Shown one piece after another: positions 49,705 to 58,692 of a stretch of DNA of 64,000 nt. The notes below the pieces were generated by a model that saw only the letters and a list, made by a program, of their open reading frames with translations, ran no database searches and was not told the origin of the DNA. Source of the stretch: Kalaharituber pfeilii. Taxonomy: Eukaryota; Ascomycota; Pezizomycetes; Pezizales; Pezizaceae. The translations under genes were made by a program, and so were the position numbers. The stretch's first letter is position 1, and every line of letters begins with the position of its first letter. The stretch is taken from the NCBI GenBank assembly GCA_015179045.1, contig WHUZ01000121.1, positions 1 to 64,000 on the forward strand. Reading direction: 5' to 3'.

Positions 49705-49781
49705 GGGGACGTGGGGAATCGAACCCCAGTTGCCTCTTGGGCAAAAACATATCATGGGCTATACCACTAAACCACGTTCCC
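49705..49781 (-). tRNA. tRNA-like sequence, probably a pseudogene
   Basis: On the minus strand the ends GGGAACG and CGTCCCC pair with one mismatch. The A-box-like TGGTTTAGTGG and the B-box GGTTCGATTCC are intact, and the T arm TGGGG/CCCCA is perfect. The anticodon arm is abnormal: the only stem is TTGCC/GGCAA with a 5-nt loop, and the segment before it is too long. No anticodon can be assigned, so this is a tRNA pseudogene, an intron-bearing tRNA or a SINE head. Confidence 0.45.
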
Positions 49782-50133
49782 AAGTGACATGACTTTCCCG
49801 CTCCCACCATCAATCACTAAATGAGTTGTTGAGTTATATTCGAGGCAAAGCAGGGCTACCATTCCGAATTTACATAATGTAGTGCTGTGGGGAAGCTGAA
49901 AGAATTGGCGTTGCACCGGAATAGGCTAGGTCTTGTGATACCGGGTTGTCTGGCATAAAGAATGGATCTTTCTATGGCTTCTTTGATTGTTCTTTGATTA
50001 TTAGAATTCTTTGACGTGAAATCTTTCTTTACTTTGTGATTGGAATTATTACTTTCTTTGCTTCCTTTGTTAACATGTAGTTTAAAGTAGCATGTTTGTT
50101 CTGTAATTAGGAAAGCAAACAATCTTTTCGGCA

Positions 50134-50862
50134 TTCTTCTCCAAAACGGCATCTCCAAACTCCGAAGGATCGCCGAGGGCAAACCCACACACGAAGGAGC
50201 CTCCCAAATGGTCAGAGAACGATGGGAGGCAAGGGCAAAGAGGGCAGACCTAGACGTAGCAGTGATGTGGGTGAAAGGACACAAGGGAGTCCAAGGCAAC
50301 ACCGAAGCCGACAAGGCAGCCAAGACCGGTGCCTTCCTACAGTATCAGGACGAGACAGTCACCGAAGCAGGCATGCGACAATTGGCCAGATCCTGGAGAG
50401 CGAGGGAAAGCAACAGACTAGGCATGAGCTATAGACCACTGCAGAGGCTGGGGCACAGGTTGTCAACCGTGGGGGGAATATTGGCCTAAGACGCTGGAGG
50501 TACGAGCTGAGCAAGGCGGACGGCCCAGAGTGCAGGCGGTGCGGGGAAGAGGAGGAGGCCACAGCACACGTACTTGGCCGCTGCAAGGCATGGAAGGCAA
50601 AATGCCCCGGAGGCGAGGGCGACCTGCTACGACCCCTGAACGGGAATGAGAAGGAAAGGGACACGCTGAAGAAATTACTGGATTGGGTCGAACGGTAGGC
50701 GGGAAGGGCGGATGCTGGTTATTTACATTTAGGGTTACACTGTCGCCACCTTTCATATTCTTGTTCCTTTCCTCTTCCCTTTTGGTTAAATATCTCCTTT
50801 GTACATAATCTCGCCATACCCCCCAGGGCGGCATGCGAGCAATGATTAAAAAAACAAAAACA
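50134..50862 (+). mobile_element. 5'-truncated LINE-A, RNase H end
   Basis: Encodes the end of RNase H (MWVKGHKGVQGNTEADKAAK) in 50208-50489, then after a frame loss near 50480 the C-terminal part (LSKADGPECRRCGEEEEATAHV, LLDWVER, to about 50698). The tail is CGCCATACCCCCCAGGGCGG and CATGCGAGCAATGATT, then an A-rich end with one C. The target duplication is probably TCGGCA (50128-50133 and 50863-50868), which is short and so uncertain. Confidence 0.8.
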
Positions 50863-51177
50863 TCGGCACTTTTGTAATACTTCACATCGCACCCACGGTT
50901 CTGAGTCGCATTCGCTATTCAACATGTGAACCTTGTGTGTGTATTCCACCAGTTCTCAACATTCCGGTCTGAGATAGTAACTAGATAGAGTTTCATAATT
51001 ACAAACACAAATTGAACATATGAAGATAAACAGGTCCAATGATAGTTCCGTTGCCATCAAAGATCCCCCATCACTCATCAATTGCAAGGTAAATCTTTCT
51101 ACTTTTCTTTGGATTGCGAAAATTCCGAGTAATGACTGCAGGTAGGAAGAATAAGAATAATACGACCCAGGAACCCA

Positions 51178-51228
51178 CCTCGCCATAGCCCACTGGGCTG
51201 CACGTGAGTAATGATAAAAAACAAAAAT
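51178..51228 (+). mobile_element. 51-bp LINE-A tail-only insertion
   Basis: CCTCGCCATAGCCCACTGGG, CTGCACGTGAGTAATGAT, then A-rich. It is flanked by a perfect 12-bp CCCAGGAACCCA (51166-51177 and 51229-51240). No coding sequence was copied. Confidence 0.92.
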
Positions 51229-51420
51229 CCCAGGAACCCATCGTTAGGAACCTGCAAGTTCCTTTGAGCAATCAGTAAGACAACAAGAATTTTACTAAAG
51301 CGATCGAAATAAATATAACTCATCGTTCACTCCCCCTCACCATCCAAGGCCTATCCGACCACGGCCACCTAGGTCCAAACACATTCAAGTTGCAACTCGA
51401 TAATTTCTTCCGCAACACGT

Positions 51421-52549
51421 TCAAAATCTGTTATGAAATCCAATCTTTCTGAGGAAAAGGTATTTGGTTGACAGTTGCTCCGCTGTCCCAGATTGACGAA
51501 GCTCCATGATCATATACGCCAGGAATTCGTCAAAGGGGCTACTAAAAACGCTACTATCGAGGTAGGAGCTGGGAAGGATTTCAACGAGTCCCATGTGATT
51601 GATATTCTGTGTAAACAGTTGGGAGTAGAGATCTCCTGCTGTGCCTGGGAAGATTTCCTCCACGGTAGTGGCAAAGTTGTTTTGGTTCGCCGTAATATCT
51701 TGTGGCGATACCGATTGACGAAGCTCCATGTCCATATGCTCCAGGAATTCGCCAAAGAGGCCACTTGAAACGCTACTATCGAGGTAGGAGCTGGGAAGGA
51801 TTTCAACGGGTTCCATGTAATCGATATTTGGTACAAACAGTTCGGAGTAGAGATCTTCTTCTGTGTCTGGGAAGATTTCCTCCACGGTAGTGGCAAAGTT
51901 GTTTTGGTTCGCCGTGATATCTTGTGGCGATACCGGTGCAGAATAATCTTCTTCGGCTTGCGCATCTTCGTCCATGGGAGAATTGTCCATGCTGGTAGGA
52001 GATTCCTCGTATGAAATATGCGTAGTGGGACTATTGTCAAGCATGCCCGACTCGATGGTCACTGTGGTGAGATCTTCCGTGGTTGCATTCTATACAAACC
52101 TGGGAGCGTCTGCACCAGGGACCACACGGTAGTCAGAAGCATGTACAGCCGTTCTTCTGTTGCGTCTGCTTTGGCGTTGTCCGAACTGGCGGTCGAACTC
52201 AGCTAATTCTTCCAGCCTGCCAGTTTTTTCCAGGGCTTTACGCCTTCCCCATCTTTTAATCTGATTCCTCTCGTAGTCAGATCCCTGTTTACGGGGCCTG
52301 CCACCCTTTCGCCTTTGCGCAGCTCGCTGGGCCGGAGCTGCTGGTTGGGGAGGGGCTGCTGGTTGGACCGAGGCTGCTAGTTGGGCAGGCGCAGCTGGTT
52401 GGCTAGGAGCAGCTGGTTGGTTAAAGGCAGCTGGTTGGGCAATCAACGCGTCAGTTTGTAGGTTTTCAGAGCGCGAGAGGCATGACAAACTAACCTGAAA
52501 TCATAGGTGCAGTGGGATTAAACTCTCCTTGTGTCTTGTTCTGAGGCAT
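51421..52549 (-). CDS. AT-hook protein with internal duplication
   Basis: Exon 1 52549-52495 (MPQNKTQGEFNPTAP) joins in phase, by an intron with GTTAGT and an ACCAG acceptor (52494-52431), to exon 2 from 52430. Exon 2 has seven-fold QPAAP-like repeats, a basic AT-hook-like RRKGGRPRKQG and a Lys/Arg-rich helix (about residues 55-115), pointing to a nuclear DNA-binding role. The acidic C-terminal part (52062-51421) repeats an ~85-residue unit (SPQDITANQNNF, EEIFP, VEILPSSYLDSSV) twice. The junction near 52100-52062 looks like a short intron, but I could not fit its phase. No family recognised; a transcription factor is one possibility. Confidence 0.6.
51510..51960 (-). repeat. Two-copy intragenic duplication, about 250 bp per unit
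   Basis: The stretch from about 51540 to 51710 closely matches about 51770 to 51940: shared GCTACTATCGAGGTAGGAGC, GGGAAGATTTCCTCCACGG and TTGTTTTGGTTCGCCGT. It duplicates an acidic segment of the AT-hook protein in frame. Confidence 0.85.
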
Positions 52550-52935
52550 GGAGCTGTCGTGATGAGGTGATACGAAGGTGTGAAGAGATAGAATGGGTGA
52601 TCGATAAAGAGAGAGGAAAGAATAGAAAGACGGGTTGTGGTGATGAGGGGAGGATAAGGAGGGTTGAAAGTATGAAGTTGCAGATGAGGCAAGAGTGGAA
52701 AGGCGGTTTGCAGTGCTGAGAAAGTAAGAACAGGTGAGGCGATGAACTTGTGCAGATAGGGAAGGGATGAGAGCAGCCTTAAATAATATCGGTTGTGTGG
52801 TGTGGGGAATAGAGCAAACGGTTGAAGCAAACGGTTGACAGAGGATGTGACGGTGAATGAGTGATATCACCATCAGAATACCCTGCCCTAAATGCCAAGC
52901 CATCATGATGCCAAACAAACGACTCCGTTTGTTTG

Positions 52936-53372
52936 TTTTTTTATAATCAATACTCGCATGCCGCCCTACGGGCTATGGCGAGGATTTATTTCAGTAAGGG
53001 AAAGAAAAATAACAGCTAGCTACATAAAACCCACGACTCTCACTGTATTATAGGTGGATGATCCGAGCCCACGCGGGGGACATCCTTTGCCTATTTCCGT
53101 CCTCTGTCCCAGTCGTACCGGCTGGATTTCAACCATCTTCCTCCTAGCCTCACCCCGTCTATTTCCGTTGTGTCTTCCAGGTATACCACTACTGAACTTG
53201 TCACTTTTCCCTCCTCCCTCAGTGTCGTCTTGTTCCTCAGCCATCTGATCCCCGTGATCTTTCCTATGTCTTTATTGTCTGCTTCCATCCATCTCTGGAT
53301 GTTCCCGAGGTCCTTCCTCAGGGCTACTCCATGTACTACGATGCCGGATTTGGATGTGGTGGCACCGGCGGT
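52936..53372 (-). mobile_element. 5'-truncated ORF1-only LINE, minus strand
   Basis: Flanked by a 14-bp ACTCCGTTTGTTTG (52922-52935 and 53373-53386). Tail ATAATCAATACTCGCATGCC, GCCCTACGGGCTATGGCGAG. The complement encodes the ORF1 C-terminal block (ALRKDLGNIQRWMEADNKDI, GIRWLRNK, VRLGGRWLKSSRYDWDRGR, stop near 53091). The 3' UTR has the CCCCCGCGTGGGCTCGG inverted repeat. Confidence 0.92.
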
Positions 53373-53446
53373 ACTCCGTTTGTTTGCAGGGCAGATATCT
53401 AGGAACTGTAAGCCATAACAAGTCCGTGGGCGGGAAGAATTCCAGT

Positions 53447-53447
<1 letters not shown>

Positions 53448-53487
<40 letters not shown>

Positions 53488-53760
53488 CAATATTATTTCT
53501 CGTGTGCTGCCCTAAGGGCTATGGCGAGGGTTTAAGTACATAAAAGACAAAGGGAAGGAAAAGAGTAAGACAAAGGAAAGAAGAAAATAAGTACTAATGG
53601 AAATTAGCTGTCCTGCCTGTGAAACGTCTGGTCTCTAGTCCCGTGCTGCCCACTCTAACAGATCCTTCAGGGCATTCCGGGCCATCTGTCTTGCCCAGCC
53701 CGTATCTCCATTGTCTTAGTATTTTACCCCGCAGTATGCCAGCTAGTGTTGCCATGCTGT
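53448..53760 (-). mobile_element. 5'-truncated LINE-A, minus strand
   Basis: Flanked by AATTCCAGTG (53438-53447 and 53761-53770). A long T-run followed by an A-run (53449-53490), then ATTATTTCTCGTGTGCTGCC, CTAAGGGCTATGGCGAGG. The complement encodes MATLAGILRGKILRQWRYGL and GKTDGPECP, then diverges. Confidence 0.88.
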
Positions 53761-54256
53761 AATTCCAGTGAACGGAGATCACAGCAGTCAGGATAAGTCT
53801 CTACTCTGTGACGCATCTTGCATCATGACAACCCGTGCCTTTGGCTGCAGTCCTGAATCCTCGCGACGCGCTCTTCCCACCTGGCAATGTCTGTACGTGA
53901 CCCTCCTGCGGAGTCTCAGCCCTCGTCTTCTAGGCCATCACCACTCCAGTAGCGCGAAGTACCAACAAGAGAGACCAGGCTTCACGAGGGGGCTTCACAT
54001 CGAAGCTGGTATGTGCTCAGGCCAGTCTCCCCTCGCCGCTCTTCCTATTAACTGTCTGATCGCCCACCTCCTCACCTATCAGTTATGACTCATCCTGGAT
54101 GGGCCGCCATACTCCGAAGAAACTCCCATAGCTGGACACCTTCACCACCGCTTTCTTGGCGCGTCAGTTACGTGCAGTGTTCCCAACGGGCCGGCCAGGC
54201 CAGGCCATAGAAATCTAGGCCTAGGCCGGCCTGAAACATTCAGGCCGGCCGTGATA

Positions 54257-54603
54257 GTGAGCGGCACGAGCCGAGCCAGCTCGAGCCAGCTCGAGCCCGA
54301 GCTCAAACGAGCCAAGATCATGCTTGTGTTTTTCTTGACAGCTCGCTAAAATGCTTAGCCAGTGCAAGGTTTCATAAACTGTAAACACCTAATATAGTAA
54401 TAATTAGAGACTTGGAGCTCATTCTGACCTACCAACAACTTCGAAATGCACAATTTAGCTGATAGTAGTGAGAAAGATGAAAATTTCGCTTAGTTTAGTT
54501 TAGTTTGTCAGTATTATGTATATAATCAATCCAGGCTCGAGCTCATGCCAGGCCAGCTCGAGCTCACCCTCCAGCTCGGCTCGAGCTAGCTCGTGCCGCT
54601 CAC
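54257..54603. mobile_element. Foldback-like MITE with TA duplication, GAGCTCG-rich arms
   Basis: Inverted ends GTGAGCGGCACGAGC and GCTCGTGCCGCTCAC with TA on both sides (54255-54256 and 54604-54605). Both arms are rich in CCAGCTCGAGC units; the centre is AT-rich. Just outside, 54175-54250 is a second GC-rich self-complementary stretch (GGCCGGCCAGGCCAGGCC, TAGGCCTAGGCCGGCCTGAA), beginning CAGTGTTCCC as hAT-type ends often do. Confidence 0.65.
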
Positions 54604-54608
54604 TACGG

Positions 54609-54660
54609 CCCTGCCATAGCGAACAGCGATAAGCGGGGTGACGTTATATATATCAAAGAA
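54609..54660 (+). mobile_element. Possible type C tail fragment
   Basis: CCCTGCCATAGCGAACAGCG, ATAAGCGGGGTGACGTTATA, then an A-rich end. It resembles the tail at 62622-62681. No target duplication found. Confidence 0.45.
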
Positions 54661-54713
54661 AAAAAGCCTCTCGCCTCCCTCACCAGTAAAACTGTTTTAA
54701 AAGATGCGCCAAA

Positions 54714-54719
<6 letters not shown>

Positions 54720-54747
<28 letters not shown>

Positions 54748-54882
54748 CTTAATATCATTACTCGCTTGCCGCCCTATGGGCTATGGCGAGGTATTTATTT
54801 AAAAGAAAGAAAGAAAGTTAACTGTCACTAACTACATGTTGTACCCGCGGTCCTCGTAAATAGCGCGGGCGGAGAGGAAAAT
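54720..54882 (-). mobile_element. ORF1-only LINE 3' UTR insertion, minus strand
   Basis: Long T-run, ATATCATTACTCGCTTGCCG, CCCTATGGGCTATGGCGAGG, then UTR with an ACCCGCGGTCCTCG...CGCGGGC inverted repeat. The flanks GCCAAATTCTCT (54708-54719) and GCCACATTCTCT (54883-54894) match except one base. Only 3' UTR was copied. Confidence 0.8.
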
Positions 54883-55000
54883 GCCACATTCTCTGTGAAC
54901 ACCCTTGTCCTGTCTACCACTTGCCCCTTCGGTGCCGGCCGTTCTCTCAAGCTCGTCCCCTGTAAGGGCTGGAGCACCTCGCTCTCAGCACCTCTCCATC

Positions 55001-55557
55001 TTTCTTTCTTTCTTTTTTTTTTTCAATATCATTGATCGCTTGCCGCCCGAGTGGCTATGGCGGTTTAACTAAATACATGGTGTAAGAAATAAAGAAGTAT
55101 GTAGGAAGTTGTCTTGGAATCAGGTGATAGATGAAAGAAAGAAAGAAAGATATCTAGAGTCCTGCCCCGTTCTTGAGCGTCACTGTCCCCATCCATCCCA
55201 GCAGTGTCAACAATAGGTCCCCTGTCTTTTCTGCGGGGGTCTTATGAGTGTTTCTCTTCCTCCCGGCCATTTCCTGTTCCACACCCGGCACGCGGTCTTT
55301 GTTTTTTTTTTTTTTTTTTTCAGTACTCGCGTGCAGCCCTAAGGGCTATGGCGAGATGTGCGGGGCGGCACGTGGTCAGGACGTGTGTTGTGGTTTCCTC
55401 TTCCTCCCTGCAGCATCTGCATTCTGGTCCGTCCGATTTGTCCAGTTTATATTGCCAGGAACGCAGGCCTTTGCCCCCAGTAGGCCCACGAGTATGCCCA
55501 CTCGATGTCCCAGCCTCTGCAGTGGTCAATAGCTCATTCCCATTCTGTTCCTCTCCT
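55001..55557 (-). mobile_element. 5'-truncated LINE-A, minus strand
   Basis: T-rich start, CAATATCATTGATCGCTTGC, CGCCCGAGTGGCTATGGCGG. The flanks CACCTCTCCATC (54989-55000) and CACCCCTCCATC (55558-55569) match except one base. The complement encodes GGKGLRSWQYKLDKSDGPEC and CREEEETTTHVLTTC before a second insertion (55298-55365), then the C-terminal tail region. Confidence 0.82.
55298..55365 (-). mobile_element. 68-bp LINE-A tail-only insertion inside a LINE-A
   Basis: Poly-T, CAGTACTCGCGTGCAGCCCT, AAGGGCTATGGCGAG, then about 10 extra bases. The flanks CGGCACGCGGTC (55286-55297) and CGGCACGTGGTC (55366-55377) match except one base. Confidence 0.78.
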
Positions 55558-55569
55558 CACCCCTCCATC

Positions 55570-56189
55570 AAACGTACTGTTGTTTCCTCCGTTGCATGCA
55601 ATGGAAGGCGCCGTGCATGCCCAGTCCCTCATCATTCCTAAATATTGGCTTAAACCTACCACAGCAGTCGCAGATGAGGATTCACTCCTCAAAAATCATA
55701 AATAGACACAGACCATCTATGTAAAAACTGCAAGGAGTAGTGACGGTGGGGCCGTGGTGGACCGGGCTCTAGATTCCTCAGCTCCGCCGGGTCTCAGTCC
55801 TGAGCGTGGTTACTTACGGCTTCGACTTGCCAGAGACTTTCTTCGCGATCCACCTTCGGCAGCAGGCAGCGGGGAGCAACATTGTGAAATAAGAAAGAAA
55901 AACTAAATCGATATAAGTGGCACGGCGCAAAGGCTCTTATCTTTGACCACGACAGGCGGGAAGAGGAAGCGGATCGTATGTGCTAAAAGTTTGGGAAGTT
56001 GCCACAGCTCCAGACTATCGAGGTAGTATGTACTCGGGGGTCAGGGTTAGTCTTCAGATGCATAAGAGCTGCATAACTGGGCATCTTGCAGATGCCCTAT
56101 AGCAACGCAACATAGCATGGATAATCGAACAAAAGTCTTCAGATCTTTTATATGGGATTTACATACAAAAACTTCTATCATTAAATTAA
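55570..56189. other. Intergenic DNA before the Tc1 relic
   Basis: No gene recognised. The last ~100 bp may be the 3' end of the decayed Tc1/mariner element that follows on the minus strand. Confidence 0.4.
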
Positions 56190-56380
56190 TAAGGTGTCGC
56201 AGCCCAACCAGCAGCAATAATAGCTCAGAGTCTATTTGGCATACTCCTAACTAATGACAGCAACCTCTCCTTCATTATTTTTTCCCATTCCTCTTGTAGC
56301 TTTTCCTTCAGTACCTCCATGTCCTTAATCCGACGGCGGATTTGCATCATCACGTAGTGTAATAATTCTAAGACGCTCAT
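56190..56380 (-). pseudogene. Tc1/mariner transposase C-terminal relic
   Basis: The complement reads QIRRRIKDMEVLKEKLQEEW, EKIMKERLLSLVRSMPNRL, stop, then AIIAAGWAATPY. This is the characteristic end of Tc1/mariner transposases (helix after the last catalytic Asp, SMPxRLxAxIxAxG). A TGA replaces a codon after NRL. The DDE core upstream is not recognisable, so only the C-terminus survives. Confidence 0.78.
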
Positions 56381-56700
56381 CTCGTGTAGTCTCTCTATTC
56401 CGGAATTTGCTCAGACTGTCAAACTTTTCGGGTTCCTCATAGCTTCATTGCTGCTGTAACTTATGCGCGTACCGGTAATATAGCTCTGTTGACACTTATG
56501 TGTTTAGCGACACGTCTAAATTACAGTTAATTGTCCACACCGTGTTACCTAGAGGAGGCTTGGCAATGCAGTGCATAGCGCGTCTGTAGACTTACCCTTG
56601 ACCCCGAGTACTGTAACGAACCCTGCAGTTGTATTATCATAGGAGTAGTCTCATACCAAGCCCCTAGGGCACTCTACACTATGTTAGGAGCACAATCTAG
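56381..56700. other. Host or relic DNA left of the full-length ORF1-only LINE
   Basis: No further transposase sequence could be read. The final bases, ACAATCTAG (56692-56700), are the left target duplication. Confidence 0.4.
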
Positions 56701-56949
56701 ATACCGACGGGAACAACAACCACCTCAGGACGAGCGTTTGGAAGCAACTCCACAACCACAACGTCCCCCCCAGCGAAAATTACATAGATCGACAGCTCTC
56801 AGTGAGCTGAGTCTGTTGATCTAATTTTCATTCCCGAATACCCGACACTGCAAATTTCCCCCGAGGGGTGAAATTTCGAGGAATCTTCAGCTCACCACCT
56901 CGTAGCCACATCAACCACACGCCAAGACCACAGCCAAGCGCCAATAGGA

Positions 56950-58044
56950 ATGCCGAAAAAGACAAAGACCGGCCCCCTCCCACCGCCCCTCGTCCCCGCG
57001 CTCGACCCCGTACCACGATGGAAGACAGAGGCCGCCCCGCCCCCTCCGCCTTCCCCAGAACGGGACTGGGACTTAGTGGTGGCCCAGTTGGCTGTAGCCG
57101 AAATCTCATGGTACAATGTGGTCAGATTGCTTTGGAAGTATAGGGCAAATAAGATGGACATACCGCACGGTGCCATATTAATCCTGACGTTCAAAGACGA
57201 CGGCCCGGGGATATTCGGTATAAGTCCGGGTGACCCCATCCCAGATTTACACCTCCCCATCACACCACCCAACCTCCAGTCCACGGAAACCACACATGAA
57301 GCCCTAGGCTTCAGCCCGATCAGCACCGTACTCTCGGAGGTGCCCTCCCCCGAGAGCACACCACCCAACCTCCAGTCCACGGAAACCACACATGAAGCCC
57401 TAGGCTTCAGCCCGATCAGCACCGTACTCTCGGAGGTGCCCTCCCCCGAGAGCACACCGCCGGCCCCCCCAGCGGCGACTACCACCCCGACGCCAACCGG
57501 GAACAGCAACAGAAAGCGCAAGGGAAAAATGTCGTCCAGTCAGGACATATACAGTCTCAAGCGCCAGTTGAACGACAAAGAGGCAGAGAAAATTACCTCA
57601 GCACCCCCGGTGATCACCCCACAGACCAACGCGGGTAGCGTGCCCGCAACCACCCAAAGACAGAAACCAACGACCCCCACACCCGCGCCAACTCCCACCC
57701 CCACACCCATGCCAAAGACAAAAACCCCCCACAACCCCAAAGCCAAATCCCCACCTCCAACCACCCCCGATGCCAACACCCCAAAAACCGGCATCGTAGT
57801 CCACGGGATAGCCCTGAGAAAAGACCTCGGGAATGTCAAAAGATGGATGGAGGCAGCAAACCAGAACCTAGGAAAGGTCACGGGGATTAGATGGTTAAGG
57901 AAGAAGACAACTCTAATTGAGGAGGGGAAGAAGACAAGCTCGTTGGTGGTATACTTGGAGGAGGCAATGAAAGTAGACAGGGTAAGACTGGGAGGAAGAT
58001 GGCTTCGAGCAGGACAGTACGAATGGGACAGAGGACGGAAGTGA
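56950..58044 (+). CDS. ORF1-like protein of the HAL1-like element, intact
   Basis: A 364-residue protein, probably RNA-binding. In order: Lys/Pro-rich start (MPKKTKTGPLPPP); a conserved segment about residues 36-80 (WDLVVAQLAVAEISWYNVV); an acidic/Pro-rich middle with an exact 32-residue tandem duplication (PPNLQSTETTHEALGFSPIS..., 57264-57358 and 57360-57454); a short Lys/Glu helix (LNDKEAEKI); a long Thr/Pro linker; and the C-terminal block GIVVHGIALRKDLGNVKRW, GIRWLRKKTTL, SSLVVYLEEA, RVRLGGRWLRAGQYEWDRGR. No zinc knuckle. The C-block resembles the RNA-binding part of Tad-type ORF1, so the protein may be a trimmed ORF1 kept by the non-autonomous family. Confidence 0.85.
   Translation: MPKKTKTGPLPPPLVPALDPVPRWKTEAAPPPPPSPERDWDLVVAQLAVAEISWYNVVRLLWKYRANKMDIPHGAILILTFKDDGPGIFGISPGDPIPDLHLPITPPNLQSTETTHEALGFSPISTVLSEVPSPESTPPNLQSTETTHEALGFSPISTVLSEVPSPESTPPAPPAATTTPTPTGNSNRKRKGKMSSSQDIYSLKRQLNDKEAEKITSAPPVITPQTNAGSVPATTQRQKPTTPTPAPTPTPTPMPKTKTPHNPKAKSPPPTTPDANTPKTGIVVHGIALRKDLGNVKRWMEAANQNLGKVTGIRWLRKKTTLIEEGKKTSSLVVYLEEAMKVDRVRLGGRWLRAGQYEWDRGRK
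57264..57454 (+). repeat. Exact two-copy 96-bp tandem duplication in ORF1
   Basis: ACCACCCAACCTCCAGTCCA through TCCCCCGAGAGCAC occurs twice without a difference seen. 96 bp is 32 codons, so the frame is kept. The homologous place in the copy at 7857 has one unit, so the duplication is recent and specific to this copy or subfamily. Confidence 0.9.
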
Positions 58045-58222
58045 AGGACACCCCATTCTGTATTGTTATTTCACCCGCATCACGTATGAGCTCCGCGGGC
58101 ATCACATGTATTTATCCCACTTTAGTTTGTTTTCTTTTCTTTTGGTTTCATAAACCCTCGCTATAGCCCATAGGGCGGTATGCGAGTACTAATAAAAAAA
58201 AAACAAAAAAAAAACAATCTAG

Positions 58223-58518
58223 TTACGTACGTCTCCTGTTTGTGCCATTACCTTATTCCTAAGGGTCGCTCATTCTGGTGAGGTTTCACTAGCCAGTGGC
58301 GTGGGTGAGGTATATAAACCCGCATAGGATATACTGGCTAACTTAGATAAGCTGTCAAAGGCCTCCTAGGTTGCGTGTCCTAGTGGTGGTAAGCTTTGCT
58401 TGGGGAAGCCCGATTTGTGTAGAAGAGAGGTGGCTGTGGTGAAGGGAAATGATACTAGGGGCCGCAGGAGACCTGAGCTTGATTGTTTGGGGTGGCAATG
58501 TTGGTGGAGTGGCTCTTC
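58223..58518. other. Unassigned DNA between two ORF1-only LINEs
   Basis: No gene or element recognised. Its right end GCTCTTC (58512-58518) is the left duplication of the next insertion. Confidence 0.4.
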
Positions 58519-58692
58519 TTTTTTTTTTTTTTTTTAATATCATTACAGCCCAGTGGGCTATGGCGAGATTTAATTACGTAGAAAATAAAAGGAAAAAAGA
58601 ACAAAAACTAACTAATTAACATGTATGATACCCATGGCTCTCTCTGGTGACGTGGGTGATGAAACATCAGCATGTGCAGGGACCTCAACTTC

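Larger units (their letters stand above)
56701..58213 (+). mobile_element. Full-length ORF1-only LINE (HAL1-like)
   Basis: 1513 bp, flanked by ACAATCTAG (56692-56700 and 58214-58222). 5' UTR 56701-56949 matches the start of the element at 7588 (CAACAACCACCTCAGGACG, CTCAGTGAGCTGAGTCTG). One intact ORF (56950-58044) is followed by a short 3' UTR with a CCCGCATCACG...GCGGGC inverted repeat, then CGCTATAGCCCATAGGGCGG, TATGCGAGTACTAATA and an A-rich end. Because it is uninterrupted, it shows what the copy at 7588-16285 looked like before LINE-B entered. Confidence 0.92.
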
